In this document: positions 16,731 to 25,558 of the stretch, in pieces | Layout: each line of letters begins with the position of its first letter | How positions within the stretch are numbered: the first letter of the stretch is position 1 | Notes under the pieces: model-generated | What the model saw: the letters and a program-made list of their open reading frames with translations, nothing else | Databases searched by the model: none | Told to the model about the DNA's origin: nothing | Translations under genes and position numbers: made by a program | Source of the DNA: Sinorhizobium sp. 6-70 | GTDB taxonomy: Bacteria > Pseudomonadota > Alphaproteobacteria > Rhizobiales > Rhizobiaceae | Direction of reading: 5' to 3' | DNA: 64,000 nt | NCBI RefSeq assembly: GCF_030124375.1 | Contig: NZ_JASKLS010000001.1 | Span: 724,700-788,699, forward strand

Positions 16731-17681
16731 ATGGACCTTGTTGTGGACGCGGCAATCGTCGGCGCGGGTGTCGGAGGCCTGAGCGCCGCTTTGTTCCTCG
16801 GCAGAGCGGGCCGGTCGGCGATCGTATTCGATGGAGGCACAACCCGAATCGAAAGCGTTGAGGAAGTCCGCGAATATCTCGGCTTCGACGGGTTGCCGCC
16901 CAAGGAACTTCTTTCCCGAGCCCGCGCCGAGGTTCACAAATATGGAATCGAGATCAAACGCGAGCGGGTAGCGTCCGTGACGCCACGCGCCGACGGACTT
17001 TTCGCGGTGTATCACGGCCATTCGGTGACGTTTGCTCGCACTGTTGTTCTTGCAACCGGGCTGATCGACAAGCTGCCTCCGCTTTCGGGATTGCCCAAGG
17101 CCTGGGGCCGAGATCTTCGCGTCTGCCCATGCTTCGATGGCTATGAGGTGCGAGGAAAACGCTTCGTGGTCTTCGGAGTGCCGAAAAGGCTGCTCCACCT
17201 GGCATCATGGGTTTGGATGTGGTCCCGCGATGTGACGTTGGTTTCGGAGCATGCGTTCACGGACCCCGAGCTCGATCGCCTGCGGCTTCTGGATATCGAT
17301 GTGATCGTCGACGAGGTGACGGGACTGAGTCACAGCGGCGAGCGGCTTGAAGCGCTCATGACACGCAAGGGCAAATCGATCGCTTGCGACGCCGCCTGGA
17401 TTGCCGCTGACATGGTAGCGGCGTCCGATCTCGCCGCGAGCTTGTGCGATGTCGACGAAATGGGATTGGCGCGGGTCGACGGCGCTGGACGGACAAGCAG
17501 ACCGGGGATCTTTGCCGTCGGGAACGCTGTCGATCCCGCCGCCCATCTCGCTCACGCATCGGCTGCCGGCACAAATGTTGGCCCGCATATCGTCATGTAT
17601 CTGCTGGAGAGAGAAATAGAGCGGCGAACGGCCAATCAGAAGGACGCCGATTCAGCTGACATTTCACAAAGCGTGCCATGA
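16731..17681 (+). CDS. Thioredoxin-reductase-like FAD oxidoreductase with atypical active site
   Basis: A 316-residue two-dinucleotide-fold flavoprotein. Residues 10-20 give VGAGVGGLSAA for FAD, and TVVLATG lies near 105-110. The C-terminal block GIFAVGNAVD is the second FAD contact. Two features depart from thioredoxin reductase: the redox region reads VCPCFDGYEV (Cys132 and Cys134, a CxC rather than CxxC), and the second Rossmann motif is FGVPKRLLHLA near residue 148 instead of GxGxxA. NADPH use is therefore doubtful. GliT-like thiol oxidases are one known NADPH-independent branch. It lies downstream of the LysR gene on the same strand. Confidence 0.8.
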   Translation: MDLVVDAAIVGAGVGGLSAALFLGRAGRSAIVFDGGTTRIESVEEVREYLGFDGLPPKELLSRARAEVHKYGIEIKRERVASVTPRADGLFAVYHGHSVTFARTVVLATGLIDKLPPLSGLPKAWGRDLRVCPCFDGYEVRGKRFVVFGVPKRLLHLASWVWMWSRDVTLVSEHAFTDPELDRLRLLDIDVIVDEVTGLSHSGERLEALMTRKGKSIACDAAWIAADMVAASDLAASLCDVDEMGLARVDGAGRTSRPGIFAVGNAVDPAAHLAHASAAGTNVGPHIVMYLLEREIERRTANQKDADSADISQSVP

Positions 17682-18057
17682 GAACCGACAGCCGCTTGTC
17701 TCACGTCTTTCACACGACGGCCGAAGACCATGAGCAGCCACTCCCCAGGCTTTCCACTTTGGGCGCGACATGCATTAGACGCGGACGGCAAGAATCCGTT
17801 TTCGAAACCGTCGCCTGATTTCGCGTATCGCCTGCGTCGTTTGGGAAGGCGAGAAAACCGCACGTTGTTTTTCCGCTCGCATCCCGCGCTCCAGCCTGAT
17901 AAAATCAATCACGAGACGCACCGGTATCGGGCGCTTCGCTCTACACTGCATGCACATTGATGGCCGTTGGGCCTCAGATTTTTTATTTTAGCTTTATCAT
18001 ATTAGATCAACATTTTTTATTGGTCGGTATCGCGAGTACCGCCTCAGAGAGGCGAAA
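17682..18057. other. Non-coding interval with degraded repeat and AT-rich promoter zone
   Basis: About 376 bases. The block 17860-17915 (TTTTTCCGCTCGCATCCCGC, then ATAAAATCAATCACG) resembles a decayed copy of the hairpin mosaic at 50797-50870. The last 90 bases are strongly AT-rich and probably hold the promoter of the TPR gene, with GAGAGGCGAAA before its ATG. Confidence 0.5.
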
Positions 18058-19302
18058 ATGATAATAGATGTTATTGGCTATGCTAAAGAATTTGAGAAAA
18101 TTCGGGAAAATTGGAACAGGGTATATCTTTCAGATCCAGAATTTCATCCCTTACTCTCCTGGGCCCGGCTGAACGAATACTTGTCCTGCCGGGAGCAATG
18201 GTTCATTCTGGCCTTCGGGCAGGAGCAGACTGACCAGCGCTACGACGCTTTTCTGCCGCTGGAGGTTACGACTCTCCAGGATAACGACACGGGGCTTTTC
18301 TCGGACCAGCTTCTGATAATCGGCAATCGCGACAGCGCCGAGAGTGGCTTCCTCTGCATGCCCGGCCTGGAGAACGAGGCGGCAGATGCCTTCGCCGGCT
18401 TCCTCATGAGCGAAAGTTGGACGAGCATGCGGTTCGAGCGTTGCGAGCCCTCTTCCGCCAGGCTCGAACACTTGCTGCAGGCGTTTCCCGACGGGCCGCT
18501 TGCCCGAAGCTCCGAGGATCGAGCGAGGGGCGAGATCGACAAGGATCCGGTTCACAGCGTGCTTATCAGAACCCGGACGGGCCGAAACCTGCATGACAGG
18601 CTGAACCGCCGCAGCGTCGGCTTCGTGTTCGAGCGGGCGATGGCGCTGCATGGCGAGGGCAAGCTCGACGCGGCGGAAGCGGGATATCGTCAAGTGATCC
18701 GTACCATCCCCGGCCATGTGCAAGCCCGCTACGCACTTGCGCAGCTCTGCAGCGACAGGGGCGACCACGCCGAGGCGGAATATCTCTATCGCGGGCTGTT
18801 GGCGGCGCTTCCCGACGCCGACGAAATCCTTCATCGGCTTGGCGACACGCAAATGGAGCAGGGCTCCTATGGCGAGGCAAGTAAAACCTTCGAGAAGCTC
18901 GTTGGGCGGCACCCCCATCGGGGCATCCTGCGCTACAAGCTCGCGGTCACGCGTCTTGCCGCCGGCCGCAGGGATGCCGCCATCGCAGCCTTTCTCAGTT
19001 TCGACGAGGTCGCGTCCGACGACTCGGACCACATTCGCTGCAAGCTGAAAGCACGCGAGGTCCTGCGCCGGCTGGAACCCGTCTGCGGCATGGAGGAGCA
19101 GGAAGAGGTGCAACAGCAGCGGATTTCGTTCGAGCCGACCGGCCTGCTGTTCGGCTACTCGGTTCCGGTCGCCGTGCCTTCGGCGCGCTTCCAGCCACTT
19201 GCGCCGTGGTTGCTCGAGCCTTCTCTTCCCAGCGGCGCCTGGGCGCACCTGCACACCCGATCATGTGAGCACGACTGCAAGGGCTCGAGGCTGAAGCATT
19301 AA
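18058..19302 (+). CDS. TPR-repeat protein with BcsL/FemAB-like N-terminal segment
   Basis: A 414-residue protein. The first 120 residues (WNRVYLSDPEFHPLLSWARL, EQWFILAFGQ, YDAFLPLEV) resemble the start of GNAT/FemAB-like acyltransferases found in polysaccharide clusters, but the rest of that fold is absent. Residues about 195-350 hold four to five TPR units (VFERAMALHGEGKLDAAEAG, HVQARYALAQLCSDRGDHAE, EYLYRGLLAALPDADEILHR). The last 60 residues are Pro/Leu-rich and unlike any domain I know. It could be a natural fusion or an acyltransferase gene truncated by rearrangement. Function unknown. Confidence 0.7.
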   Translation: MIIDVIGYAKEFEKIRENWNRVYLSDPEFHPLLSWARLNEYLSCREQWFILAFGQEQTDQRYDAFLPLEVTTLQDNDTGLFSDQLLIIGNRDSAESGFLCMPGLENEAADAFAGFLMSESWTSMRFERCEPSSARLEHLLQAFPDGPLARSSEDRARGEIDKDPVHSVLIRTRTGRNLHDRLNRRSVGFVFERAMALHGEGKLDAAEAGYRQVIRTIPGHVQARYALAQLCSDRGDHAEAEYLYRGLLAALPDADEILHRLGDTQMEQGSYGEASKTFEKLVGRHPHRGILRYKLAVTRLAAGRRDAAIAAFLSFDEVASDDSDHIRCKLKAREVLRRLEPVCGMEEQEEVQQQRISFEPTGLLFGYSVPVAVPSARFQPLAPWLLEPSLPSGAWAHLHTRSCEHDCKGSRLKH

Positions 19303-19356
19303 TGCATGTCGCCCAAAGTGTGTTGGGGCAACGGCATGCTCAAAAACAAAGATCTG

Positions 19357-19394
19357 AAGCGCGTCGCGTGAATACGTTTGAACGCGACGCGCTT
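19357..19394. repeat. Perfect 13-bp inverted repeat
   Basis: AAGCGCGTCGCGT (19357-19369) pairs with ACGCGACGCGCTT (19382-19394) across a 12-base loop. It lies between the convergent TPR and DUF3095 genes and may act as a bidirectional transcript end; no T-run is present. Confidence 0.6.
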
Positions 19395-19537
19395 TAGCAT
19401 GTCCGGTACCGGGGCGCCATTAAGCCGTTCGGGGGAACCACGCCGCTTGGCCGTTCCCACCCGATTCCGGACGCGAGCGGCATGCTACCGAGCGGGGCGA
19501 TCTCCTCCCAATTCGGCTCGCTCGCCCATGGCTTCAC

Positions 19538-20566
19538 CTACCACGACAACGCCGCGGCAAGCTCGCCTGCCTCCATCATCTCGGCCGCCTTGGCGTAGCC
19601 GCCGTCCATGCCGTCGAGGAAGTGCAGGTGCGAATCCGGCCGGCCGGACGGCACGAGGCAGGTCATCAGCGCGTGGGACTGGCGATGCAGTCCGAAGTTG
19701 ACCTCGCCGCGCGCCTTCGCCGCGGCAAGGATGGCCTCGACCGCATCGATCTGTTCGGCCGTGCAGTCGAGCGTCAGGCGCAAGCAATCGTCGTATTTGC
19801 GGAAGTCCGAGTTGGAGGCAACCTCCGACCATTGTTTCGGATCGACATAGGTCGTTTTGTCCTTGGGAACGCCCATGTCCTTGGGCACCGGATGCGATGC
19901 GTCGTCGAAAACCGCAAGCATGCGCCGCGCAAGCGCAGCAAAGACGTCGGGGCCCGTATGCTCATAAGGTTCGACCAGCAGCGACAGGATCTCGCCCTGC
20001 TGGCTCGCGAACGGAGTCCATTCGCACATGAGTCCGGTCAGGTCCGGCTTCGTCGTGTACCGGCCCGGCTTGACCAGATAGCGCCCGTTCTTGATCTGCT
20101 CTTCCGCCCATTTGAGCCCGCCACCCGAAAACATCGCATAGGTGGCTTTTTCCGAGGCGGCATATCGGGCGACACGCACGTCGCGCCCGCCGGCGCGGAT
20201 TTCGCTGACCGGCAGCAAGCCAATTCGAAGATTGAGACCAAGATTGGCTCTGGCAAAGTCCGCGACCTGTCGCAATGCCGACGTGGCGACCATGAAGCCT
20301 TCTGGCGGCAAGGCAAATGCAGCGCCGTCGCCACGAAACACGAAGGGGAAATCGAAGGCGCCCCAGGCGTTGCCGAGTGCGGCAATGATCGACGCGCCGG
20401 CGTAGTTGACGTCCTCATAGCGGCCCGATCGGATCGCCGACGTCGAGCCGACAACATCTGTTATCCCGACCAGCCAATCATCGGGCAGCGGCTCGTAGAT
20501 CGACGGATCGAGCACAAGCGAAAACTCGCGATAGGATTGCGGTGGCTCTGCGCGGCTGTCGGTCAT
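19538..20566 (-). CDS. DUF3095 protein (adenylate-cyclase-like fold)
   Basis: A 342-residue soluble protein of the DUF3095 family, which is distantly related to class III cyclase domains. The cyclase-like block VGITDVVGSTSAI near residue 32 resembles the metal-binding beta strand, and FPFVFRGDGAAFALP near residue 70 resembles the loop with the second Asp. The C-terminal part (HLHFLDGMDGGYAKAA) is family specific. ATG 20566 follows AAGGGAAAAAC. Whether it makes a cyclic nucleotide is unknown; the match to catalytic residues is only partial. It is convergent with the TPR gene. Confidence 0.8.
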   Translation of the reverse strand: MTDSRAEPPQSYREFSLVLDPSIYEPLPDDWLVGITDVVGSTSAIRSGRYEDVNYAGASIIAALGNAWGAFDFPFVFRGDGAAFALPPEGFMVATSALRQVADFARANLGLNLRIGLLPVSEIRAGGRDVRVARYAASEKATYAMFSGGGLKWAEEQIKNGRYLVKPGRYTTKPDLTGLMCEWTPFASQQGEILSLLVEPYEHTGPDVFAALARRMLAVFDDASHPVPKDMGVPKDKTTYVDPKQWSEVASNSDFRKYDDCLRLTLDCTAEQIDAVEAILAAAKARGEVNFGLHRQSHALMTCLVPSGRPDSHLHFLDGMDGGYAKAAEMMEAGELAAALSW

Positions 20567-20618
20567 TGCGTGTTTTTCCCTTGTGGTCGTATCAGCAAGG
20601 CGTCGGGTCCGCCTACGC

Positions 20619-20715
20619 GAGCGGTTCGCTGCTTCGTTGAACCAGCGAACCGCTCTATTCTTTGAACTCACGCAATTCCGGACGGAAAACCGCTACACAC
20701 TTTTCCTGGAATTGC
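20619..20715. repeat. Two consecutive inverted repeats between ohr and the DUF3095 gene
   Basis: The first is GAGCGGTTCGCTG/CAGCGAACCGCTC (13-bp arms, 20619-20631 and 20643-20655). The second has outer arms GCAATTCC (20672-20679) and GGAATTGC (20708-20715) with inner GGAAAA/TTTTCC, and recurs in opposite orientation at 57147-57190. Either could end the ohr transcript, which stops 28 bp away on the minus strand. Confidence 0.65.
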
Positions 20716-20742
20716 TTGAGAGGCACACCCGACCGATCCCGT

Positions 20743-21138
20743 TCAGATGAGGCTGGTGGTCACGTCGATGTTGCCGTGCGTCGCCTTGGAGTACGGGCAG
20801 ATCCCATGCGCCGCCGCGAGCAACTCCTCACCCAACTCGCGATCGATACCCGGCAGGCTGACGTTGAGACGTGCCCGCAGGAAGTAGGAGCCGTCGTCGA
20901 CATTCAGATCGATCTCGGCATCGACCTCGGGACCCGCCGGTAGCTTGACGTTTCTCTGCGAGGCGGCGAGCTCGATCGCTCCCATGTAACAGGCCGACCA
21001 GGCGGCGCCGAACAGCTGCTCGGCGGCGGGATGCGGCTGCGACAGCTTCAGGTCAAGCTTGCCGTCGCTGCTTCGTGTGCCGCCATTGCGGCCACTGGTG
21101 TTGTGGGTCTTGCCGGTGAAAATAAGCTTCTCGGTCAT
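20743..21138 (-). CDS. ohr: Organic hydroperoxide resistance protein Ohr
   Basis: A 131-residue Ohr/OsmC-fold thiol peroxidase that reduces organic hydroperoxides in the cytoplasm, using lipoylated proteins as electron donors in studied members. The catalytic pair is present: Cys50 in WSACYMGAIE and Cys114 in HGICPYSKATHGN. The N-terminus TEKLIFTGKTHNTSG and the Arg17-containing loop fit the family. Upstream DNA has two direct ATCGGAT-CG cores and one inverted core, matching the site before ohrR, so repression by OhrR is likely. Confidence 0.93.
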   Translation of the reverse strand: MTEKLIFTGKTHNTSGRNGGTRSSDGKLDLKLSQPHPAAEQLFGAAWSACYMGAIELAASQRNVKLPAGPEVDAEIDLNVDDGSYFLRARLNVSLPGIDRELGEELLAAAHGICPYSKATHGNIDVTTSLI

Positions 21139-21164
21139 TGGGAAATCCTTTCTCTATCCACGTT

Positions 21165-21191
21165 AAATCGGATCCGCTTCAATCGGATGCG
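21165..21191. promoter_or_regulatory. Candidate OhrR sites (two direct cores)
   Basis: AAATCGGATCCG (21165-21176) and CAATCGGATGCG (21180-21191) lie 27-53 bp upstream of the ohr start and match the palindrome before ohrR at 11201-11212. Confidence 0.55.
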
Positions 21192-21239
21192 CTGTAAATA
21201 CGTGAGAGGAATGCCCGTGTCAAGCGGTTTCGATTTACT

Positions 21240-21252
21240 CGGATACGATTTA
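21240..21252. promoter_or_regulatory. Third candidate OhrR half-site
   Basis: CGGATACGATTTA reads TAAATCGTATCCG on the other strand, close to the ohr-proximal cores and about 105 bp from the start codon. It could be an upstream operator or part of the core promoter. Confidence 0.4.
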
Positions 21253-21376
21253 TTTATTGAATAGCATCGCGGGCTACGCACCAGCCCCCAGGCGTGCAAG
21301 GCCCGTTCGGATTTCTTCTGTGCCCGGAGCGCATTTTGTGCGAAATTGGCTCTGCCCATTCCGAAGGCATTACAGC

Positions 21377-21482
21377 TGCTGCATATTTCCTTAGATCGGA
21401 ACTGAATTAAGGATAAAAACATGCAGCAATTCAACGTGCTACAGCGTCCCTTGCGCGTCTGATAAGGCGCGCGGCGCTGTAG
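21377..21482 (+). repeat. Two-hairpin palindromic repeat copy
   Basis: Starts TGCTGCATATTTCCTTAGAT, passes ATGCAGCAATTCAACGTG and ends GCGCGGCGCTGTAG. It has the same structure as the copy at 5627-5739, with several mismatches in hairpin 1. Confidence 0.8.
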
Positions 21483-21594
21483 GGGCCCGCAGCGGATATG
21501 GAGGATATGCCGCTGCCGCGCGTTGTGAGTTTCGACGTCCGCATCCCGTAAATCGTAGCACTGTCACATTCCGACTTTCGCTCAGGAGGGTTAG

Positions 21595-24036
21595 ATGTCT
21601 ACGCTTGAGACCGCACAAGAAATCCGAACGGAGACCCCGCTCTCGCCTGATGAGTTGCATCTCATCGATGCTTACTGGCGAGCTTCCAACTATCTCTCGG
21701 TCGGCCAGATATACCTGCTCGACAATCCGCTCCTCAAAGAGCCGCTGAAGCGCGAGCACATCAAGCCGCGGTTGCTCGGCCATTGGGGAACCTCCCCCGG
21801 CCTCAACATGCTCTATGTGCACCTGAACCGGGTGATCAAGCGCGACGACCTCAACATGATCTACATCATCGGCCCCGGCCATGGCGGGCCGTCACTCGTC
21901 GCTCATGCTTACCTCGAAGGCACCTACAGCGAGGTCTATCCCAATATCAGCCAGGATGCGGAGGGTTTGAAGCGGCTGTTCAAGCAGTTCAGCTTCCCCG
22001 GCGGCATACCGAGCCATGTCGCGCCTGAGACGCCCGGCAGCATCCACGAGGGCGGCGAGCTCGGATATGCGTTGAGCCATGCCTATGGCGCCGCGTTCGA
22101 CAATCCCGACCTGATCGTCGCCTGCGTCGTCGGCGACGGGGAAGCCGAAACCGGGCCGCTCGCTACCGGATGGCAGGGCAACAAATTCCTCAATCCGGCC
22201 CGCGACGGCTGCGTGCTGCCGATCCTCCACCTGAACGGCTACAAGATCGCCAACCCCTGCTTCCTCGCCCGCATCCCAAAGGAGGAGTTGCAAAAGTTCT
22301 TCGAGGGCATGGGCTACAAGCCCTATTTCGTCGAAGGACGCGACCCGGAGGACGTGCACCGGCAACTGGCCGGCGTGCTCGACACCGCCACCGCCGAGAT
22401 CCGGAAAATCTGGGCCGATGCGCGAACCAACGGCAATCTCAAGCGTCCGGCATGGCCGATGATCGTCTTCCGGACGCCAAAGGGCTGGACATGCCCGCCG
22501 GAGATTGACGGCAAGAAATGCGAGGACTACTGGCGGTCGCATCAGGTGCCCATGGGCGAGATGGACAAGCCGGAGCATCTCCGCATCCTCGAACAATGGA
22601 TGAAGAGCTATCGGCCCGAGGAGCTTTTCGACGACGCCGGCCGGTTCAAGGCCGAGATCGCATCGCTCGCCCCGGCCGGCCGTCGCCGCATGAGCGACAA
22701 TCCGCACGCCAACGGCGGACTGCTGCTGCGTGATCTGAAAATGCCGGATTTCCGCGACTATGCCGTCGAGTTTTCCGGCCACGGGGCGACGGTGGCCGAA
22801 TCCGCCCGCGTGATGGGCACGTTCCTGCGCGACGTGATGAAGCTCAACATGGAAGCCAGGAACTTCCGCCTGTTCAGCCCGGACGAGAACAACTCCAATC
22901 GCTGGCAGGATGTGCTGCAGGTGACCAACCGCTGCTACATGGCGGACATCTATCCGGAGGACGACCATCTCTCGCCGGACGGCCGTGTCATGGAAGTGCT
23001 GAGCGAGCACCAATGCCAGGGATGGCTGGAAGGCTATCTGCTCACCGGCCGCCACGGCTTCTTCTCCTGCTACGAGGCCTTCATCCACATCATCGACTCG
23101 ATGTTCAACCAGCACGCCAAGTGGCTGAAGGTGTGCAACGAGATCCCGTGGCGCAGACCCATCGGCTCCCTGAACTACTTCCTGAGCTCCCATGTCTGGC
23201 GGCAGGACCACAACGGCTTCAGCCATCAAGACCCCGGCTTCATCGACCACGTCGTCAACAAGAAGGCGGACGTGATCCGCGTCTACCTGCCGCCGGATGC
23301 AAACACCCTGCTCTGCGTGACGGACCACTGCCTGCGCAGCCGCGACTACGTCAACGTGGTCGTCGCCGGCAAGCAGCCGGCGCCGCAATGGCTGACCATG
23401 TCGGAGGCCGTGCGGCACTGCGCCATGGGCGTCAGCATCTGGGACTGGGCGAGCAGCGACCAGGGCAGCGAGCCCGATGTCGTCATGGCCTGCTGCGGCG
23501 ACGTTCCGACGCTCGAAACGCTGGCGGCGGTGCAGCTGCTCCGCGAGCATCTGCCCGAATTGAAGGTCAGGGTCGTCAATGTCGTGAACCTGATGAAGCT
23601 GCAGCCGGAGAAAGAGCATCCGCATGGGCTGTCGGACCGCGATTTCGACGGGCTTTTCACCCGGGACAAGCCGATCATCTTCGCCTTCCACGGCTATCCG
23701 TGGTTGATCCATCGGCTCACCTATCGCAGAACGAACCATGACAATCTTCACGTGCGCGGCTACAAGGAAGAAGGCACGACGACGACCCCGTTCGACATGG
23801 TGGTGCTGAACGAGCTCGATCGCTTCCACCTCGTCGAGGACGTCATCGACCGGCTGCCGCAACTCGGTGCCCGTGCTGCCTATTTCAAGCAGGCGATCCA
23901 CGCGAAGCTGATCGAGCATCGCGAGCATATCGAAAAGTACGGCGACGACATGCCCCAGATCAGCGGGTGGAAGTGGGGCGCGAAGAGCACCCCGCCGGCC
24001 CGCCCGAGGACATCGACCGAGGGAGACAACGTCTGA
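21595..24036 (+). CDS. xfp: Xylulose-5-phosphate/fructose-6-phosphate phosphoketolase
   Basis: An 813-residue thiamine-diphosphate enzyme that cleaves X5P or F6P with phosphate to acetyl phosphate plus G3P or E4P. The N-terminal domain has the family signatures [20 protein letters not shown] and [20 protein letters not shown]. The ThDP/Mg motif is [15 protein letters not shown] near residue 180, with downstream asparagines. Middle-domain blocks such as [11 protein letters not shown] and the C-terminal domain are full length. AGGAGG precedes ATG. An acetate kinase or phosphotransacetylase is not adjacent; the next gene is a glycoamylase-domain protein. Confidence 0.97.
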   Translation: MSTLETAQEIRTETPLSPDELHLIDAYWRASNYLSVGQIYLLDNPLLKEPLKREHIKPRLLGHWGTSPGLNMLYVHLNRVIKRDDLNMIYIIGPGHGGPSLVAHAYLEGTYSEVYPNISQDAEGLKRLFKQFSFPGGIPSHVAPETPGSIHEGGELGYALSHAYGAAFDNPDLIVACVVGDGEAETGPLATGWQGNKFLNPARDGCVLPILHLNGYKIANPCFLARIPKEELQKFFEGMGYKPYFVEGRDPEDVHRQLAGVLDTATAEIRKIWADARTNGNLKRPAWPMIVFRTPKGWTCPPEIDGKKCEDYWRSHQVPMGEMDKPEHLRILEQWMKSYRPEELFDDAGRFKAEIASLAPAGRRRMSDNPHANGGLLLRDLKMPDFRDYAVEFSGHGATVAESARVMGTFLRDVMKLNMEARNFRLFSPDENNSNRWQDVLQVTNRCYMADIYPEDDHLSPDGRVMEVLSEHQCQGWLEGYLLTGRHGFFSCYEAFIHIIDSMFNQHAKWLKVCNEIPWRRPIGSLNYFLSSHVWRQDHNGFSHQDPGFIDHVVNKKADVIRVYLPPDANTLLCVTDHCLRSRDYVNVVVAGKQPAPQWLTMSEAVRHCAMGVSIWDWASSDQGSEPDVVMACCGDVPTLETLAAVQLLREHLPELKVRVVNVVNLMKLQPEKEHPHGLSDRDFDGLFTRDKPIIFAFHGYPWLIHRLTYRRTNHDNLHVRGYKEEGTTTTPFDMVVLNELDRFHLVEDVIDRLPQLGARAAYFKQAIHAKLIEHREHIEKYGDDMPQISGWKWGAKSTPPARPRTSTEGDNV

Positions 24037-24066
24037 GCGATACTGTTGCCGTAGCGGACCAGCAAT

Positions 24067-25386
24067 ATGTCACGAATGCTCTCGATCGCCCCCAAGCTGC
24101 AGAGCATGCCGACCGAGCAGGACCTCGGTCGGCTGCAGTTCACTTCGCTCCTCTATTACCTCCACTCCACCAACCCGGATAACGGCCTCGTTCGCGACAA
24201 GACCGCGCCCGACGCGCCGGCGAGCATCGCGGCGATCGGCATGGCGCTGGCGACGCTTCCCGTGGTCGTCGAGCGCGGCGTCCTGATCCGCAAGTTCGCG
24301 GCCAAGCTCGCCCGCAAGAAGCTGGCGTTCCTGCTGGCATGCCCCCAGGGACCGGAGCCCGACGCGTCGGGCTACAAGGGCTTCTTCTATCATTTCCTCG
24401 ACATCGAGACCGGCCGCCGGGTCTGGCAGTGCGAGCTGTCGACGATCGATTCGGCCTTCCTCTTCGCTGGAGCCCTGACGGTAGCCGCCTATTTCGACGG
24501 GGACAGCGCCGACGAGGTCGAGGTCCAGTGGCTTGCCAACACCCTCTACGAACGGGCCGACTGGAACTGGGCCTGCGACCACGGGCTTACCTTGACTCAT
24601 GGATGGCGGCCGGAGAGCGGGTTCATCCCCTATCGCTGGCGCGGTTACGACGAGGGCCTGCTGCTCTACATCCTCGGATTGGGATCGCCGACGCATCCGC
24701 TGCCGCCCGAAGCCTACGCTGCCTATACGGAAAGCTACGAATGGCGAAACATCTATGGGCGCGAGCTGCTCTATTCGGGACCGCTCTTCACCCACCAGCT
24801 CTCGCACATGTGGATCGACTTCCGCGGCATCCGCGACGAATTCATGCGCCATCACGACAGCGACTACTTTCAGAACAGCCGCCACGCGACCTATGTCCAG
24901 CGCGAGTACGCCATCCGCAACCCGCTGAACTTTGAGGGCTACGGCGAGCACTGCTGGGGCTTCACCGCAAGCGACGGCCCCGGCTGGATCAAGAGAAATG
25001 TCGATGGCGGGGAAAGGGAGTTCTACGACTATATCGCCCGCGGCGCCCCCTTCGGACCGGACGACGGCACCGTCTCGCCCTGGGTAGTCGTGGCGTCCCT
25101 GCCCTTCGCTCCTGAGATCGTCATTCCGACCGTCTGGAATTTTGCGAGAATGCCGTTGGGAATGACCCGCCTCTACGGCTTCAAGCCATCCTTCAACCGG
25201 ACTTTTGCAGTCGAAGACAGCGACCCGGGCTGGTGGGTAAGCCCTTACCACTTCGGCATAGACCAGGGCCCGGTCGTGCTGATGATCGAAAACTACCGCA
25301 CCGGTCTCCTCTGGAACATCATGCGCCACTGCCATCCGATCGTCGCCGGACTGCGCCGGGCGGGATTTACCGGCGGCTGGCTCTGA
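24067..25386 (+). CDS. Glycoamylase-like domain protein (PF10091; possible beta-1,2-glucan hydrolase)
   Basis: A 439-residue (alpha/alpha)6-barrel protein with the putative glycoamylase domain that is also found at the C-terminus of cyclic beta-1,2-glucan synthases and in GH144-type endo-beta-1,2-glucanases. Recognisable blocks are GFFYHFLDIETGRRVW, SELS-like STIDSAFLFAGAL, RWRGYDEGLLLYILGLGSPTHPL, LFTHQLSHMWIDFRGIRD and the C-terminal YFQNSRHATYVQ-to-GLLWNIMRHCHP region. No signal peptide is visible, so it seems cytoplasmic. It follows xfp by 30 bp and is likely cotranscribed. Rhizobia make cyclic beta-1,2-glucan, so turnover of such glucans is a reasonable but unproven role. Confidence 0.85.
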   Translation: MSRMLSIAPKLQSMPTEQDLGRLQFTSLLYYLHSTNPDNGLVRDKTAPDAPASIAAIGMALATLPVVVERGVLIRKFAAKLARKKLAFLLACPQGPEPDASGYKGFFYHFLDIETGRRVWQCELSTIDSAFLFAGALTVAAYFDGDSADEVEVQWLANTLYERADWNWACDHGLTLTHGWRPESGFIPYRWRGYDEGLLLYILGLGSPTHPLPPEAYAAYTESYEWRNIYGRELLYSGPLFTHQLSHMWIDFRGIRDEFMRHHDSDYFQNSRHATYVQREYAIRNPLNFEGYGEHCWGFTASDGPGWIKRNVDGGEREFYDYIARGAPFGPDDGTVSPWVVVASLPFAPEIVIPTVWNFARMPLGMTRLYGFKPSFNRTFAVEDSDPGWWVSPYHFGIDQGPVVLMIENYRTGLLWNIMRHCHPIVAGLRRAGFTGGWL

Positions 25387-25558
25387 GGGCCTGCGGGGTT
25401 GCCGGCTTGAATCTTTTACTTCGCAGTTTGCCACCACCTGCGAGCGGGTCCCTGAAGCGAACCTTGCCATAGGCGGACCGACCGAAGATTGGTATATTAG
25501 ATATTCGGCAACCTTCGGGCGCCAAGGACCAACCGAAGCGTGCCGGGAGGGGGCTTTC

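Larger units (their letters stand above)
21139..21594. other. Divergent ohr/xfp intergenic region
   Basis: About 456 bases holding the candidate OhrR sites next to ohr, the two-hairpin palindromic repeat in the middle, and an AGGAGG ribosome site before the phosphoketolase gene. No further gene is supported. Confidence 0.6.

Noticed and set aside
17730..17960. Small open frames on both strands before the TPR gene
   Set aside because: No ribosome site or coherent hydrophobic/helical pattern; part of the stretch resembles a degraded palindromic repeat.
21892..23928. A 678-codon minus-strand frame inside the phosphoketolase gene
   Set aside because: The + strand is a full-length, highly conserved phosphoketolase; the antisense frame has no recognisable motif.
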